Numbered from the stretch's first letter, positions 34,428-48,469 are shown. The stretch: DNA of 64,000 nucleotides from Pseudomonas kribbensis (GCF_003352185.1 NZ_CP029608.1:3906001-3970000); one strand, 5' to 3'. The notes: generated from the sequence alone by a model not told the origin. A program made the numbers and translations.

Positions 34428-35603
34428 ATGAATCCCGATATTCCTCTTCAACTTCTGGGCGGTCTCACGGCGCGCGAATTCATGCGCGATTACTGGCAGA
34501 AAAAACCACTGCTGATCCGTCAGGCGATTCCTGATTTCGAAAGCCCGATCGACGCCGACGAACTCGCCGGCCTGGCCCTGGAAGAAGAAGTCGAATCGCG
34601 CCTGGTGATCGAGCACGGCGAGCGCCCATGGGAACTGCGCCGCGGCCCGTTCGCCGAAGATGAATTCAGCAAACTGCCAGAACGCGAGTGGACCCTGCTG
34701 GTACAGGCGGTCGATCAGTTCGTACCGGAAGTCAGCGAGCTGCTGGAAAACTTCCGCTTCCTGCCGAGCTGGCGCGTCGACGACGTGATGATCAGCTTTG
34801 CAGCACCAGGCGGCAGCGTCGGCCCGCACTTCGACAACTACGACGTGTTCCTGCTGCAAGGCCACGGCAAGCGCAACTGGAAAATCGGCCAGATGTGCGA
34901 CTCCGAAAGCCCGCTGCTGCAACATGCGGACCTGCGCATCCTCGCCGAATTCCACGAGACCGAAGAGTGGGTCCTGGAACCGGGCGACATGCTCTACCTG
35001 CCGCCGCGCCTGGCTCACTGCGGTGTTGCCGTCGATGACTGCATGACCTACTCGGTCGGCTTCCGCGCACCGAGTGCCGCCGAAGTACTGACCCACTTCA
35101 CCGACTTCCTCAGCCAGTTCCTGACTGACGAAGAGCGCTACACCGACGCCGATGCGAAGCCGGTCAGCGATGACCCGCACCAGATCCAGCACGATGCACT
35201 CGGCCGCCTGAAAGCGCTGCTCGCCGAGCACATGAGCGACGAACGCCTGCTGCTGACCTGGTTCGGCCAGTACATGACCGAGCCGCGTTATCCAGAGCTG
35301 GTGGTTGGCCCGGAAGAAGTCGAAGAAGAAGACTTCCTCAGCGCTCTCGAAGACGGCGCCATCCTGATCCGCAACCCGAGTGCACGCTTGGCGTGGTCGG
35401 AAGTCGATGACGATCTGCTGCTGTTCGCCAGCGGTCAGAGCCGCTACCTGCCGGGCAAGCTTCGCGAGCTGCTGAAGCTGATCTGCTCGGCTGACGCCCT
35501 GCACACCGACAACCTCGGCGACTGGCTGAGCGACGAAGACGGTCGTGGCCTGCTGTGCGAACTGGTCAAACAGGGCAGTCTGGGGTTCGCCGACGATGAA
35601 TAA
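34428..35603 (+). CDS. roxA: Ribosomal oxygenase, L16 arginine hydroxylase type (RoxA/YcfD)
   Basis: A 391-residue JmjC/cupin 2-oxoglutarate dioxygenase; the E. coli homolog hydroxylates an arginine of ribosomal protein L16. The iron ligands are in GPHFDNYDVF (HxD, ~133-135) and LPPRLAHCGVAV (distal His, ~196-202). A C-terminal winged-helix-like region follows. ATG 34428 fits the family start MNPDIPLQLLGGLTAREF. It overlaps the next gene by 8 bases. Confidence 0.9.
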   Translation: MNPDIPLQLLGGLTAREFMRDYWQKKPLLIRQAIPDFESPIDADELAGLALEEEVESRLVIEHGERPWELRRGPFAEDEFSKLPEREWTLLVQAVDQFVPEVSELLENFRFLPSWRVDDVMISFAAPGGSVGPHFDNYDVFLLQGHGKRNWKIGQMCDSESPLLQHADLRILAEFHETEEWVLEPGDMLYLPPRLAHCGVAVDDCMTYSVGFRAPSAAEVLTHFTDFLSQFLTDEERYTDADAKPVSDDPHQIQHDALGRLKALLAEHMSDERLLLTWFGQYMTEPRYPELVVGPEEVEEEDFLSALEDGAILIRNPSARLAWSEVDDDLLLFASGQSRYLPGKLRELLKLICSADALHTDNLGDWLSDEDGRGLLCELVKQGSLGFADDE

Positions 35604-36021
35604 GATTCGCGTACGTGTTGCAGACTGGCAAAAGGACAACGCCGAGATCCGCCGCATTCGCGAAACGGTGTTCATTGCCGAACAATCGGTTCCACCCGAG
35701 CTTGAGTGGGACGCCGATGACGCCACGGCGGTGCATTTCCTGGCCTTCGAAGGCGACTTTCCGATCGGTACCGCCCGCCTGCTGCCCGACGGGCACATCG
35801 GCCGGGTTTCGGTGCTCAAGGACTGGCGCGGACTGAAGGTCGGCGATGCGCTGATGCAAGCGGTTATCGCCGAAGCTGAAGCTCGCGGCCTGAAGCAGCA
35901 GATGCTTAGCGCGCAGGTGCAGGCCACAGCGTTCTATGAGCGTCTGGGGTTCAATCTGGTCAGCGAAGAGTTCCTGGAAGCCGGGATTCCGCATGTCGAC
36001 ATGGTTCGCCATTCGGCATAA
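35596..36021 (+). CDS. GNAT family N-acetyltransferase (ElaA/YjcF-like)
   Basis: A 141-residue GNAT protein. IRRIRETVFIAEQSVPPELEWD (~19-40) followed by GRVSVLKDWRGLKVGDALM (motif A, ~71-89) and the C-terminal FYERLGF segment are typical of the family. Substrate unknown. ATG 35596 lies within the end of roxA, so translation is probably coupled. Confidence 0.85.
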   Translation: MNKIRVRVADWQKDNAEIRRIRETVFIAEQSVPPELEWDADDATAVHFLAFEGDFPIGTARLLPDGHIGRVSVLKDWRGLKVGDALMQAVIAEAEARGLKQQMLSAQVQATAFYERLGFNLVSEEFLEAGIPHVDMVRHSA

Positions 36022-36038
36022 CGCTTGATGAGCACCAC

Positions 36039-36074
36039 AAAACGCCCCGCCATCGACCGATGCCGGGGCGTTTT
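36039..36074 (+). terminator. Terminator after the roxA-GNAT unit
   Basis: AAAACGCCCCG and CGGGGCGTTTT arms enclose a loop of about 14 bases. Confidence 0.8.
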
Positions 36075-36153
36075 GCTGTCTAGGATTCAACTTGCCCCAC
36101 CCCGGGCCGACAAACTGGCAATATCAAGCCTTTCGAAAGCGGAGATAACGGAC

Positions 36154-36906
36154 ATGTCCCTACGCACCCTGCTCACCACCCTGCTGCTCGGTTGCAGTTT
36201 TTCGGTGATGGCAGCCACAGAAATCGTGCCCCTCAAGTACCACACCAGCGCCGACATGTTGCCGGTGGCTCAGGATTTCATCGGCAAGGACGGCCAGGTC
36301 AGCGCCTATGGCAACCAACTGATCGTCAAGGCGGAGCCGGACAAGATCCAGGAATTGAAAGCCCTGCTCACGCAGCTCGATACCGCCCCCAAACGCCTGC
36401 TGATCACCGTCGACACCAACGAAAACAACCAGCAGAACACCGGCGACCAGCAAACCAGAATCATCAACTACAGCACCGCCAGCCGTGACGGCGGCATTCA
36501 GCAGATTCAGGCCAGCGAAGGCGCGCCCGCCCTGATCCAGGTCGGCCAGAGCGTGCCGATCACCAGCAGCCAGACCAACTCCTACGGCGATTACAGCAGC
36601 CAGACCCAATATCGCAACGTCACTCAGGGCTTTTACGTCACCGCCAGCGTCACCGGTGACACCGTTCACCTGGCAATCAGTACCAACCGTGACCGCATGA
36701 GCCAGGAACGTCCCGATGTAGTGAACGTGCAAAGCACCGACACAACCGTCACCGGACGCCTGGGCGAATGGATCACCCTGGCCGGCGTGAACCGTGAGAC
36801 TCAGGCCGACAAACAGGGCCTGGCCCGCAGCTACTCGACTCAAGGCCGGGATGACATGACGTTGCGGGTGAAAGTCGACACGCTGGACCAAAGCACCAAA
36901 AACTGA
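36154..36906 (+). CDS. Periplasmic protein with secretin N-terminal-like domain
   Basis: A 250-residue protein with a Sec signal peptide of ~20 residues (MSLRTLLTTLLLGCSFSVMAA). Residues ~22-80 (VPLKYHTSADMLPVAQDFIG ... LLTQLDTAPKRLLITVD) resemble the N1-type/NolW subdomain found in secretins and pilus proteins, but the protein has no secretin pore domain. The rest is Gln/Ser/Thr-rich. It is not part of a secretion operon. Function unknown; it sits between roxA-GNAT and aceA. Confidence 0.75.
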   Translation: MSLRTLLTTLLLGCSFSVMAATEIVPLKYHTSADMLPVAQDFIGKDGQVSAYGNQLIVKAEPDKIQELKALLTQLDTAPKRLLITVDTNENNQQNTGDQQTRIINYSTASRDGGIQQIQASEGAPALIQVGQSVPITSSQTNSYGDYSSQTQYRNVTQGFYVTASVTGDTVHLAISTNRDRMSQERPDVVNVQSTDTTVTGRLGEWITLAGVNRETQADKQGLARSYSTQGRDDMTLRVKVDTLDQSTKN

Positions 36907-37367
36907 CTGATTAGTCGTATTAGACGAAAGATGTAGTGCTTGAAAAAAAGCACTACAAATCGTTTGACGAGCCAAAAAAGCGAAGGCATGATGGCCTCGC
37001 TCCCGCTAATCAGAGGCCCTGGCAAGGGCCTTCGAAGCGATGCTCGCACCCATCCCCGCGAGCCGTTTCGTGTCTGTACCGCCCACAAGGTGTGTTTGAC
37101 GAGGTTGCCGACTGGAACGAAGTTGTCCCGAGGGACGGAAGCGTAATTAGGTAACCCGGCTTTACACTGTAGTTCGCACAAAGGCCCACGACGCCCGAAT
37201 GCGCCCGCCAGTTCGCCTTTACCTGCTCACTTCCCCTCGAGCCCATCGTTCATCCCGTCGCCTGCCCCGCCGAACCCGACCTGACCACCTAAGCTTCTGG
37301 TCAGCGAGCGCAAGGAATTTTCCACCGCAGAACAACTTTTCATAAAGACGCGACGAGGTTTATCTCC
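36907..37367. other. Gene-free region upstream of aceA with two small inverted repeats
   Basis: A stem GTAGTGCTT/AAGCACTAC (36933-36956) lies just past the preceding gene and may act as a terminator of reduced strength. A perfect AGGCCCT/AGGGCCT stem (37014-37031) follows. The remainder must hold the aceA promoter; no clear hexamers or protein were recognised. Confidence 0.5.
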
Positions 37368-38693
37368 ATGGCACTGACACGCGAACAGCAAATTGCAGCC
37401 CTTGAAAAAGACTGGGCTGAAAACCCGCGCTGGAAAGGCGTGACTCGCAATTACTCCGCTGCTGACGTCGTCCGTCTGCGTGGCTCGGTTCAACCAGAGC
37501 ACACTTTTGCGAAAATGGGCGCCGAGAAGCTGTGGAACCTGGTCACCCAGGGTGCCAAGCCGTCCTTCCGCCCAGAGAAAGATTTCGTCAACTGCATGGG
37601 CGCCCTGACCGGCGGCCAGGCTGTGCAGCAGGTCAAAGCCGGTATCCAGGCAATCTACCTGTCGGGCTGGCAAGTCGCTGCGGACAACAACTCCGCCGAA
37701 TCGATGTACCCGGACCAGTCGCTGTACCCGGTGGACTCGGTTCCAACCGTGGTCAAGCGCATCAACAACTCGTTCCGTCGTGCCGACCAGATCCAGTGGA
37801 AAGCCGGCAAGAACCCGGGCGACGAAGGCTACATCGACTACTTCGCACCAATCGTGGCTGACGCCGAAGCCGGTTTCGGCGGCGTGTTGAACGCCTACGA
37901 GCTGATGAAGAGCATGATCGAAGCAGGCGCCGCCGGCGTTCACTTCGAAGACCAGCTGGCTTCCGTGAAGAAATGCGGCCACATGGGCGGCAAGGTACTG
38001 GTTCCAACCCAGGAAGCCGTGCAGAAGCTGACCGCTGCTCGCCTGGCTGCCGACGTTGCCGGTGTACCGACCATCATTCTGGCCCGCACCGACGCCAACG
38101 CTGCCGACCTGCTGACTTCCGACTGCGACCCGTACGACCAGCCGTTCGTAACCGGCACCCGCACTCAGGAAGGTTTCTACAAGGTGCGTGCCGGTCTGGA
38201 CCAGGCAATCGCCCGTGGCCTGGCCTACGCGCCGTACGCTGACCTGATCTGGTGCGAAACCGCCAAGCCGGATCTGGAAGAAGCCCGTCGCTTCGCCGAA
38301 GCGATCAAGAAGGAATACCCGGACCAGATCCTGTCGTACAACTGCTCGCCTTCCTTCAACTGGAAGAAAAACCTGGACGACGCGACCATCGCCAAGTTCC
38401 AGCGCGAACTGTCCGCCATGGGTTATAAGCACCAGTTCATCACCCTGGCCGGCATTCACAACATGTGGCACAGCATGTTCAACCTGGCGCACGACTACGC
38501 CCGCAACGACATGACTGCCTACGTGAAGCTGCAGGAGCAGGAATTCGCTGACGCCGCCAAGGGTTACACCTTCGTGGCTCACCAGCAGGAAGTGGGCACC
38601 GGCTACTTCGACGACATGACCACCGTGATCCAGGGCGGCACGTCCTCGGTGACCGCGCTGACCGGTTCGACCGAAGAAGAACAGTTCCACTGA
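37368..38693 (+). CDS. aceA: Isocitrate lyase
   Basis: A 441-residue enzyme cleaving isocitrate to glyoxylate and succinate, the entry step of the glyoxylate bypass. The catalytic signature [11 protein letters not shown] (~200-210) with the active-site Cys is intact, and [11 protein letters not shown] is typical. Size matches the short Pseudomonas isoform. GAGG lies before the ATG. It is monocistronic with a strong terminator; malate synthase is not in this window. Confidence 0.97.
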   Translation: MALTREQQIAALEKDWAENPRWKGVTRNYSAADVVRLRGSVQPEHTFAKMGAEKLWNLVTQGAKPSFRPEKDFVNCMGALTGGQAVQQVKAGIQAIYLSGWQVAADNNSAESMYPDQSLYPVDSVPTVVKRINNSFRRADQIQWKAGKNPGDEGYIDYFAPIVADAEAGFGGVLNAYELMKSMIEAGAAGVHFEDQLASVKKCGHMGGKVLVPTQEAVQKLTAARLAADVAGVPTIILARTDANAADLLTSDCDPYDQPFVTGTRTQEGFYKVRAGLDQAIARGLAYAPYADLIWCETAKPDLEEARRFAEAIKKEYPDQILSYNCSPSFNWKKNLDDATIAKFQRELSAMGYKHQFITLAGIHNMWHSMFNLAHDYARNDMTAYVKLQEQEFADAAKGYTFVAHQQEVGTGYFDDMTTVIQGGTSSVTALTGSTEEEQFH

Positions 38694-38759
38694 TCGACCT
38701 CACCGAGTAAACGGCCTTTGCGGACCGTATAGAAAGCTAACCGCATTGCCGAAAGACTG

Positions 38760-38788
38760 ACGCCCCGACTGGTTCGGGGCGTTTTTTT
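38760..38788 (+). terminator. Terminator after aceA
   Basis: An ACGCCCCGA/TCGGGGCGT stem is followed by seven Ts. Confidence 0.92.
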
Positions 38789-39237
38789 GCCTGCGACGTG
38801 CTGATCGCCTCAGGACTGGCACAGCCTTTCAGGCGAAACATTGATCCAGAGCGCTATCCGCGTCACAAAAATCGGTTAAAACGGGCGCCGCCGCTACTTG
38901 CAGTAACGCGGATATAAGACAACTTCCCAACTGCCCAATCGCTAAACAGTTACAAAACCACTCCAAACGATATTAATTATCATTTAGCGGCAACTATGTT
39001 CGTTACATTTCCTACAAAACATAATTCGTGAAATCCCGGCTAATGCCCGCAACGCATGGGCTACAGGGCCATAGAGGTGCGCTATGTCCTTATTCCAATA
39101 AATAATTTCGCTATAGGAATTTTACTTGCAGGGTGTTTAGCCATAAAATCAGCGCGATTGATTGCTGCGACATATCGTCACTGCCTTATTTCTTTATCAA
39201 GCTCAGAGACCTTTGCTCTCTGTTAAGGATTTCCAGC
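38789..39237. promoter_or_regulatory. AT-rich nuo operon upstream region
   Basis: About 450 gene-free bases, noticeably AT-richer from 38930 on, that must contain the nuo promoter(s). A Fur-box-like sequence is reported separately. An open frame beginning at 39133 runs into nuoA, but the upstream codons are not family-like. Confidence 0.6.
38969..38987. promoter_or_regulatory. Weak Fur-box-like sequence upstream of nuoA
   Basis: GATATTAATTATCATTTAG matches the 19-bp Fur consensus GATAATGATAATCATTATC at 13 positions by my count. It lies about 250 bases before nuoA in an AT-rich stretch, where chance matches are more likely. Confidence 0.25.
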
Positions 39238-39651
39238 ATGCCCGAAGCGACAGGACTCATGGCCCACAACTGGGGCTTTGCCATTTTCCTTCTGGGTGTA
39301 GTCGGCCTGTGTGCCTTCATGCTCGGCGTCTCCAGCCTCCTCGGGTCAAAAGCCTGGGGCCGCAGCAAAAACGAACCGTTCGAGTCCGGCATGCTACCTA
39401 CCGGTGGCGCCCGCTTGCGGCTCTCAGCCAAATTCTATCTGGTCGCGATGCTCTTCGTGATCTTCGATATCGAAGCCCTCTTTCTCTTTGCATGGTCTGT
39501 GTCCGTCCGCGAAAGCGGCTGGACCGGATTCGTCGAAGCTCTCGTTTTCATAGCAATTCTGTTGGCAGGTCTTGTCTACCTGTTCCGAGTGGGCGCCCTT
39601 GACTGGGCTCCGGAAGCTCGTCGCAAGCGGCAGGCGAAGCTGAAACAATGA
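39238..39651 (+). CDS. nuoA: NADH-quinone oxidoreductase subunit A
   Basis: A 137-residue membrane subunit with three hydrophobic segments, located at the junction of the membrane and peripheral arms. The conserved loop [34 protein letters not shown] is present. ATG 39238 has AAGGA 9 bases upstream. First of 13 nuo genes transcribed without a break in gene order to 54175. Confidence 0.96.
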   Translation: MPEATGLMAHNWGFAIFLLGVVGLCAFMLGVSSLLGSKAWGRSKNEPFESGMLPTGGARLRLSAKFYLVAMLFVIFDIEALFLFAWSVSVRESGWTGFVEALVFIAILLAGLVYLFRVGALDWAPEARRKRQAKLKQ

Positions 39652-39661
39652 GGCTTTGGCA

Positions 39662-42191
<2,530 letters not shown>

Positions 42192-42193
42192 GC

Positions 42194-42691
42194 ATGAACA
42201 GCACGCTTATCCAGACAGACCGTTTCACCCTGAGTGAAACCGAGCGCTCGGCCATCGAGCACGAGCTGCATCACTACGAAGACCCGCGCGCGGCGTCGAT
42301 CGAAGCCCTGAAGATCGTCCAGAAGGAACGCGGCTGGGTGCCGGACGGCGCCCTGTACGCCATCGGCGAGATCCTCGGCATCCCGGCCAGCGACGTTGAA
42401 GGCGTGGCCACGTTCTACAGCCAGATCTTCCGTCAGCCGGTCGGCCGCCACATCATTCGCGTCTGCGACAGCATGGTCTGCTACATCGGTGGCCACGAGT
42501 CGGTGGTCAGCGAGATCCAGAACAACCTGGGTATCGGCCTGGGTCAGACCACCGCTGACGGTCGTTTCACCCTGCTGCCGGTCTGCTGCCTCGGCAACTG
42601 CGACAAGGCACCGGCGCTGATGATCGATGACGACACCTTTGGCGATGTCCAGCCTGCCGGCGTCGCCAAACTGCTCGAGGGCTACGTATGA
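42194..42691 (+). CDS. nuoE: NADH-quinone oxidoreductase subunit E
   Basis: A 165-residue thioredoxin-fold subunit carrying the [2Fe-2S] cluster N1a; cysteines are in CDSMVC and CCLGNC. Two bases separate it from nuoCD, and it overlaps nuoF by 4 bases. Confidence 0.96.
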   Translation: MNSTLIQTDRFTLSETERSAIEHELHHYEDPRAASIEALKIVQKERGWVPDGALYAIGEILGIPASDVEGVATFYSQIFRQPVGRHIIRVCDSMVCYIGGHESVVSEIQNNLGIGLGQTTADGRFTLLPVCCLGNCDKAPALMIDDDTFGDVQPAGVAKLLEGYV

Positions 42692-44043
42692 CCCTGACTT
42701 CTTTCGGTCCGGCCAACCGCATCCAGCGTTCGGCCGAGACTCATCCGCTGACCTGGCGCCTGCGTGACGACGGCGAAGCCGTATGGCTCGACGAGTACCA
42801 GGCCAAGAACGGTTACGCCGCTGCGCGCAAAGCCTTCGCCGACATGGATCAGGACGCCATCGTCCAGACCGTGAAAGACGCCGGCCTCAAGGGTCGCGGC
42901 GGTGCAGGCTTCCCCACTGGCGTGAAGTGGGGCCTGATGCCCAAGGACGAGTCCATCAACATCCGCTACCTGCTGTGCAACGCGGATGAAATGGAGCCGA
43001 ACACCTGGAAAGACCGCATGCTGATGGAGCAACTGCCCCATCTGCTGATCGAAGGCATGCTGATCAGCGCCCGCGCGCTGAAAACCTACCGTGGCTACAT
43101 CTTCCTGCGTGGCGAGTACACCACCGCCGCCAAGCACCTGAACCGTGCCGTGGAAGAAGCCAAGGCAGCGGGCCTGCTGGGCAAGAACATCCTGGGCAGC
43201 GGCTTCGATTTCGAGCTGTTCGTCCACACCGGCGCCGGGCGTTACATCTGCGGTGAAGAAACCGCACTGATCAACTCTCTCGAAGGCCGCCGCGCCAACC
43301 CGCGCTCCAAGCCGCCCTTCCCTGCCGCCGTTGGCGTGTGGGGCAAGCCGACCTGCGTGAACAACGTTGAAACCCTGTGCAACGTGCCGGCGATCATCGC
43401 CGACGGCGTGGACTGGTACAAATCGCTGGCCCGCGACGGCAGCGAAGACATGGGCACCAAGCTCATGGGCTTCTCCGGCAAGGTCAAGAACCCGGGCCTG
43501 TGGGAACTGCCATTCGGCGTGACCGGTCGCGAGCTGTTCGAAGACTACGCCGGCGGCATGCGCGACGGTTACAAGCTCAAGGCCTGGCAGCCAGGCGGCG
43601 CCGGTACCGGTTTCCTGTTGCCTGAACACCTCGACGCACAAATGTACGCCGGCGGCATCGCCAAAGTGGGCACCCGTATGGGTACCGGTCTGGCCATGGC
43701 GGTGGACGACAGCGTCAACATGGTGTCCCTGTTGCGCAACATGGAGCAGTTCTTCGCTCGCGAATCCTGCGGTTTCTGCACCCCTTGCCGTGATGGCCTG
43801 CCATGGAGCGTCAAGCTGCTGATGGCCATCGAACAAGGCCGTGGCCAGCCGGGCGACATCGAGACCCTGCTGGGTCTGGTCAACTTCCTCGGCCCGGGCA
43901 AGACCTTCTGTGCTCACGCACCGGGTGCCGTGGAGCCGTTGGGCAGTGCCATCAAATACTTCCGTCCAGAGTTCGAAGCCGGTATCGCGCCTGCAAGCGC
44001 CGCCGTCCCGCCTCTGGCGAAGCCGATTGTAGTCGGCGCGTAA
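42688..44043 (+). CDS. nuoF: NADH-quinone oxidoreductase subunit F
   Basis: A 451-residue NADH-oxidising subunit with FMN and cluster N3. The glycine-rich FMN/NADH loop [15 protein letters not shown] (~71-85) and the cluster cysteines [12 protein letters not shown] (~356-367) plus a downstream Cys are present. Followed by an unusual 138-base gap before nuoG. Confidence 0.97.
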   Translation: MTLTSFGPANRIQRSAETHPLTWRLRDDGEAVWLDEYQAKNGYAAARKAFADMDQDAIVQTVKDAGLKGRGGAGFPTGVKWGLMPKDESINIRYLLCNADEMEPNTWKDRMLMEQLPHLLIEGMLISARALKTYRGYIFLRGEYTTAAKHLNRAVEEAKAAGLLGKNILGSGFDFELFVHTGAGRYICGEETALINSLEGRRANPRSKPPFPAAVGVWGKPTCVNNVETLCNVPAIIADGVDWYKSLARDGSEDMGTKLMGFSGKVKNPGLWELPFGVTGRELFEDYAGGMRDGYKLKAWQPGGAGTGFLLPEHLDAQMYAGGIAKVGTRMGTGLAMAVDDSVNMVSLLRNMEQFFARESCGFCTPCRDGLPWSVKLLMAIEQGRGQPGDIETLLGLVNFLGPGKTFCAHAPGAVEPLGSAIKYFRPEFEAGIAPASAAVPPLAKPIVVGA

Positions 44044-44049
44044 ACGCTT

Positions 44050-44083
44050 AAAAAAAGGCGAAGGGTCCGTGCCCTTCGCCTTT
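44050..44083. other. Perfect 12-bp stem-loop between nuoF and nuoG
   Basis: AAAGGCGAAGGG and CCCTTCGCCTTT pair around TCCGTG. On the plus strand only three Ts follow, so read-through is likely. On the minus strand seven Ts follow, a good terminator for antisense transcription. It lies 7 bases after the nuoF stop. Confidence 0.8.
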
Positions 44084-44181
44084 CGTCCGATGACGCCTTT
44101 CGGGGCTGACTGGATTCGGACGGATAACAAGATTCCATTAGCCACGCCCGCTGACACCGGGCCAACGAAGACCTTTGAACC

Positions 44182-46896
44182 ATGGCCACTATCCACGTAG
44201 ACGGCAAAGCGCTCGAAGTCGACGGGGCAGACAACCTGTTACAGGCATGTCTGTCGCTGGGCCTCGACATCCCTTATTTCTGCTGGCACCCCGCGCTTGG
44301 TAGCGTCGGGGCCTGCCGCCAGTGCGCGGTCAAGCAGTACACCGACGAGAACGACACCCGTGGTCGCATCGTCATGTCCTGCATGACCCCGGCCACCGAC
44401 AACACCTGGATCTCCATCGACGATGAAGAATCCAAGGCGTTCCGCGCCAGTGTCGTCGAATGGCTGATGACCAACCACCCGCACGACTGCCCGGTCTGCG
44501 AGGAAGGCGGTCACTGCCACCTGCAAGACATGACCGTGATGACCGGCCACAACGAGCGCCGTTATCGCTTCACCAAACGCACCCACCAGAACCAGCAACT
44601 GGGCCCGTTCATTTCTCACGAAATGAACCGCTGCATCGCTTGCTACCGCTGCGTGCGTTTCTACAAGGACTACGCCGGCGGCACCGACCTCGGTGTGTAC
44701 GGCGCCCACGACAACGTGTACTTCGGTCGCGTTGAAGACGGCACCCTCGAAAGCGAGTTCTCCGGCAACCTCACCGAGGTCTGCCCGACCGGTGTGTTCA
44801 CCGACAAGACTCACTCCGAGCGCTACAACCGCAAATGGGACATGCAGTTCTCGCCGAGCATCTGCCATGGCTGCTCCAGCGGTTGCAACATCTCCCCGGG
44901 CGAGCGTTACGGCGAACTTCGTCGCATCGAAAACCGTTACAACGGTTCGGTGAACCAGTACTTCCTGTGCGACCGTGGCCGTTTCGGTTATGGCTACGTC
45001 AACCGCACCGACCGTCCACGTCAGCCACTGCTGGCCGACGGCACCAAACTAAGCCTGGACGACGCGCTGGACAAAGCGGCCGACCTGCTGCGCGGTCGCA
45101 ACATCGTCGGTATCGGTTCACCGCGTGCCAGCCTCGAAAGCAACTACGCGTTGCGTGAACTGGTCGGTGCCGAGCACTTCTACTCCGGTATCGAAGCCTC
45201 CGAGTTGGAACGCATCCGCCTGGTCCTGCAAGTGCTGAAAGACAGCCCGCTGCCAGTGCCGAACATGCGCGACATCGAAGACCACGACGCCGTATTCGTC
45301 CTCGGTGAAGACCTGACCCAGACCGCCGCCCGCATGGCCCTGGCCTTGCGTCAGTCGGTAAAAGGCAAGGCCGAAGACATGGCCGAAGCCATGCGCGTCC
45401 AGCCTTGGCTCGACGCTGCTGTGAAGAACATCGGTCAGCACGAACTGAACCCGCTGTTCATCGCCAGCCTGGCTGAAACCAAGCTCGACGATATCGCCGA
45501 AGAGTGTGTACACGCCGCTCCGGACGATCTGGCCCGCATCGGTTTCGCCGTGGCTCACGCCCTGGACGCCAGCGCACCGGCCGTCGAAGGTCTGGACGCT
45601 GAAGCCCTGGACCTGGCCAAGCGCATCGCCGATGCACTGCTCGCTGCCAAGCGTCCGCTGATCATCGCCGGCACTTCGCTGGGTTCCAAAGCCCTGATCG
45701 AAGCGGCTGCGAACATCGCCAAGGCCCTGAAGCTGCGCGAGAAGAACGGCTCGATCAGCCTGATCGTGCCGGAAGCCAACAGCCTCGGCCTGGCCATGCT
45801 CGGTGGCGAATCGGTTGATGCCGCGCTGCAAGCCGTGATCGACGGCAAGGCCGACGCCATCGTCGTGCTGGAAAACGATCTGTACACCCGTACCGCCAAG
45901 GCCAAGGTCGATGCGGCACTGAACGCTGCGAAAGTCGTGATCGTTGCCGACCATCAGAAGACCGCCACCAGCGACCGCGCGCACCTGGTTCTGCCAGCCG
46001 CCAGCTTCGCTGAAGGCGACGGTACGCTGGTCAGCCAGGAAGGTCGCGCCCAGCGCTTCTTCCAGGTTTTCGACCCGCAATACATGGACGCGAGCATTCT
46101 GGTCCACGAAGGCTGGCGCTGGCTTCACGCCCTGCGCGCCACCCTGCTGAACCAGCCGATCGACTGGACGCAACTCGACCACGTCACCTCCGCAGTTGCT
46201 TCGAGCACCGCGCAACTGGCCGGCATCGTCGACGCTGCACCGTCCGCCGCGTTCCGCATCAAAGGCATGAAACTGGCTCGTGAACCGCTGCGCTACTCCG
46301 GCCGCACGGCAATGCGCGCCAACATCAGCGTTCACGAACCGCGCACTCCGCAAGACAAGGACACCGCGTTCGCCTTCTCGATGGAAGGTTACTCGGGCTC
46401 CGCCGAACCGCGTCAGCAAGTGCCGTTCGCCTGGTCGCCGGGCTGGAACTCGCCGCAAGCCTGGAACAAGTTCCAGGACGAAGTCGGTGGTCACCTGCGC
46501 GCTGGCGATCCGGGCACCCGCCTGATCGAAAGCACCGGTGATTCGCTGAACTGGTTCGCTGCTGCGCCACGCGCGTTCAACCCGGCGCCGGGCACCTGGC
46601 AGGCCGTGCCGTTCTTCCACCTGTTCGGCAGCGAAGAGAACTCTTCGAAAGCCGCTCCGGTTCAGGAACGCATCCCGGCGGCCTACGTTGCTCTGGCCAA
46701 GTCCGAAGCCGACCGCCTGGGCGTCAACGACGGCGCACTGCTGAGCCTCAACGTTGCCGGCCAGACCCTGCGTCTGCCGCTGCGCATCAATGAAGAGCTG
46801 GGCGCAGGTCTGGTGGCATTGCCTGCGGGCATCGCCGGCATTCCACCGGCATTCGCCGGCGTATCCGTTGATGGTCTGCAGGAGGCAGCGCAATGA
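44182..46896 (+). CDS. nuoG: NADH-quinone oxidoreductase subunit G
   Basis: A 904-residue subunit. An N-terminal ferredoxin-like domain has [15 protein letters not shown] (N1b); [10 protein letters not shown] and CIACYRC ligate N4/N5. A further CHGCSSGC ... C set (~232-267) provides the off-path cluster N7, also present in E. coli. A molybdopterin-oxidoreductase-like domain without cofactor fills the rest. It overlaps nuoH by 4 bases. Confidence 0.96.
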   Translation: MATIHVDGKALEVDGADNLLQACLSLGLDIPYFCWHPALGSVGACRQCAVKQYTDENDTRGRIVMSCMTPATDNTWISIDDEESKAFRASVVEWLMTNHPHDCPVCEEGGHCHLQDMTVMTGHNERRYRFTKRTHQNQQLGPFISHEMNRCIACYRCVRFYKDYAGGTDLGVYGAHDNVYFGRVEDGTLESEFSGNLTEVCPTGVFTDKTHSERYNRKWDMQFSPSICHGCSSGCNISPGERYGELRRIENRYNGSVNQYFLCDRGRFGYGYVNRTDRPRQPLLADGTKLSLDDALDKAADLLRGRNIVGIGSPRASLESNYALRELVGAEHFYSGIEASELERIRLVLQVLKDSPLPVPNMRDIEDHDAVFVLGEDLTQTAARMALALRQSVKGKAEDMAEAMRVQPWLDAAVKNIGQHELNPLFIASLAETKLDDIAEECVHAAPDDLARIGFAVAHALDASAPAVEGLDAEALDLAKRIADALLAAKRPLIIAGTSLGSKALIEAAANIAKALKLREKNGSISLIVPEANSLGLAMLGGESVDAALQAVIDGKADAIVVLENDLYTRTAKAKVDAALNAAKVVIVADHQKTATSDRAHLVLPAASFAEGDGTLVSQEGRAQRFFQVFDPQYMDASILVHEGWRWLHALRATLLNQPIDWTQLDHVTSAVASSTAQLAGIVDAAPSAAFRIKGMKLAREPLRYSGRTAMRANISVHEPRTPQDKDTAFAFSMEGYSGSAEPRQQVPFAWSPGWNSPQAWNKFQDEVGGHLRAGDPGTRLIESTGDSLNWFAAAPRAFNPAPGTWQAVPFFHLFGSEENSSKAAPVQERIPAAYVALAKSEADRLGVNDGALLSLNVAGQTLRLPLRINEELGAGLVALPAGIAGIPPAFAGVSVDGLQEAAQ

Positions 46897-47900
46897 CCTG
46901 GTTCACCCCTGAAGTGATCGATGTGATCCTGACGGTCATCAAAGCCATCGTGATCCTGCTGGCCGTTGTGGTCGCAGGCGCGTTGCTCAGCTTTGTCGAA
47001 CGTCGCCTGCTGGGCTGGTGGCAGGACCGTTACGGTCCGAACCGCGTAGGCCCGTTCGGCATGTTCCAGATCGCTGCCGACATGCTGAAGATGTTCTTCA
47101 AGGAAGACTGGACCCCACCGTTTGCCGACAAGGTGATCTTCACCCTGGCGCCGGTGGTGGCCATGTCCGCCCTGCTGATCGCGTTCGCGATCATCCCGAT
47201 CACCCCGACCTGGGGCGTGGCGGATCTGAACATCGGCTTGCTGTTCTTCTTCGCCATGGCCGGTCTGTCGGTCTACGCGGTGCTGTTCGCCGGTTGGTCG
47301 AGCAACAACAAGTTCGCCCTGCTCGGCAGCTTGCGTGCCTCGGCGCAGACCGTGTCCTACGAAGTGTTCATGGGCCTGGCCCTGATGGGCATCGTGGTTC
47401 AGGTCGGTTCGTTCAACATGCGCGACATCGTCGAGTACCAGGCGCAGAACCTGTGGTTCATCATTCCGCAGTTCTTCGGCTTCTGTACCTTCTTCATCGC
47501 TGGCGTGGCCGTGACTCACCGTCACCCGTTCGACCAGCCGGAAGCGGAACAGGAACTGGCCGACGGTTACCACATTGAATACGCCGGTATGAAATGGGGC
47601 ATGTTCTTCGTCGGTGAATACATCGGCATCATCCTGATCTCGGCGCTGCTGGTCACCCTGTTCTTCGGTGGCTGGCACGGTCCGTTCGGCATCCTGCCGC
47701 AACTGTCCTTCGTCTGGTTCGCACTGAAGACCGCGTTCTTCATCATGCTGTTCATCCTGCTGCGCGCTTCCATCCCGCGTCCGCGTTATGACCAGGTGAT
47801 GGACTTCAGCTGGAAATTCTGCCTGCCACTGACCCTGATCAATTTGCTGGTGACCGCTGCAATCGTGTTGTGGAACACGCCTGCAGTTGCGGTTCAGTGA
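46893..47900 (+). CDS. nuoH: NADH-quinone oxidoreductase subunit H
   Basis: A 335-residue membrane subunit with about eight hydrophobic segments, forming part of the quinone chamber and the first proton channel. Conserved [21 protein letters not shown] (~31-51) and the acidic loop [14 protein letters not shown] are present. It overlaps nuoG by 4 bases. Confidence 0.97.
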   Translation: MTWFTPEVIDVILTVIKAIVILLAVVVAGALLSFVERRLLGWWQDRYGPNRVGPFGMFQIAADMLKMFFKEDWTPPFADKVIFTLAPVVAMSALLIAFAIIPITPTWGVADLNIGLLFFFAMAGLSVYAVLFAGWSSNNKFALLGSLRASAQTVSYEVFMGLALMGIVVQVGSFNMRDIVEYQAQNLWFIIPQFFGFCTFFIAGVAVTHRHPFDQPEAEQELADGYHIEYAGMKWGMFFVGEYIGIILISALLVTLFFGGWHGPFGILPQLSFVWFALKTAFFIMLFILLRASIPRPRYDQVMDFSWKFCLPLTLINLLVTAAIVLWNTPAVAVQ

Positions 47901-47911
47901 GGATTTGACCC

Positions 47912-48460
47912 ATGTTCAAATATATTGGCGACATCATTAAGGGTACCGGTACCCAGTTGCGCAGCCTGGTCATGATCTTCGGTCATGGCTTTCGCAAGCG
48001 CGACACCCTGCAATACCCGGAAGAGCCGGTCTACCTGCCGCCACGCTACCGTGGCCGCATCGTCCTGACCCGCGACCCCGATGGCGAAGAACGCTGCGTA
48101 GCCTGCAACCTGTGCGCCGTGGCGTGCCCGGTGGGTTGCATCTCGCTGCAGAAAGCTGAAACCGAAGACGGTCGCTGGTACCCGGACTTCTTCCGTATCA
48201 ACTTCTCGCGCTGCATTTTCTGCGGTCTCTGCGAGGAAGCCTGCCCGACCACCGCGATCCAGCTGACCCCGGATTTCGAGATGGCCGAGTTCAAACGTCA
48301 GGACCTGGTGTACGAGAAAGAAGATCTGCTGATCTCCGGCCCCGGCAAAAACCCTGATTACAACTTCTATCGTGTTGCAGGTATGGCCGTTGCGGGCAAG
48401 CCGAAAGGCGCCGCACAAAACGAAGCCGAGCCGATCAACGTGAAGAGCTTGCTGCCTTAA
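47912..48460 (+). CDS. nuoI: NADH-quinone oxidoreductase subunit I
   Basis: A 182-residue ferredoxin-type subunit with two [4Fe-4S] clusters (N6a, N6b): [15 protein letters not shown] (~64-78) and [12 protein letters not shown] (~99-110). Confidence 0.97.
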   Translation: MFKYIGDIIKGTGTQLRSLVMIFGHGFRKRDTLQYPEEPVYLPPRYRGRIVLTRDPDGEERCVACNLCAVACPVGCISLQKAETEDGRWYPDFFRINFSRCIFCGLCEEACPTTAIQLTPDFEMAEFKRQDLVYEKEDLLISGPGKNPDYNFYRVAGMAVAGKPKGAAQNEAEPINVKSLLP

Positions 48461-48469
48461 GGAAGAACG

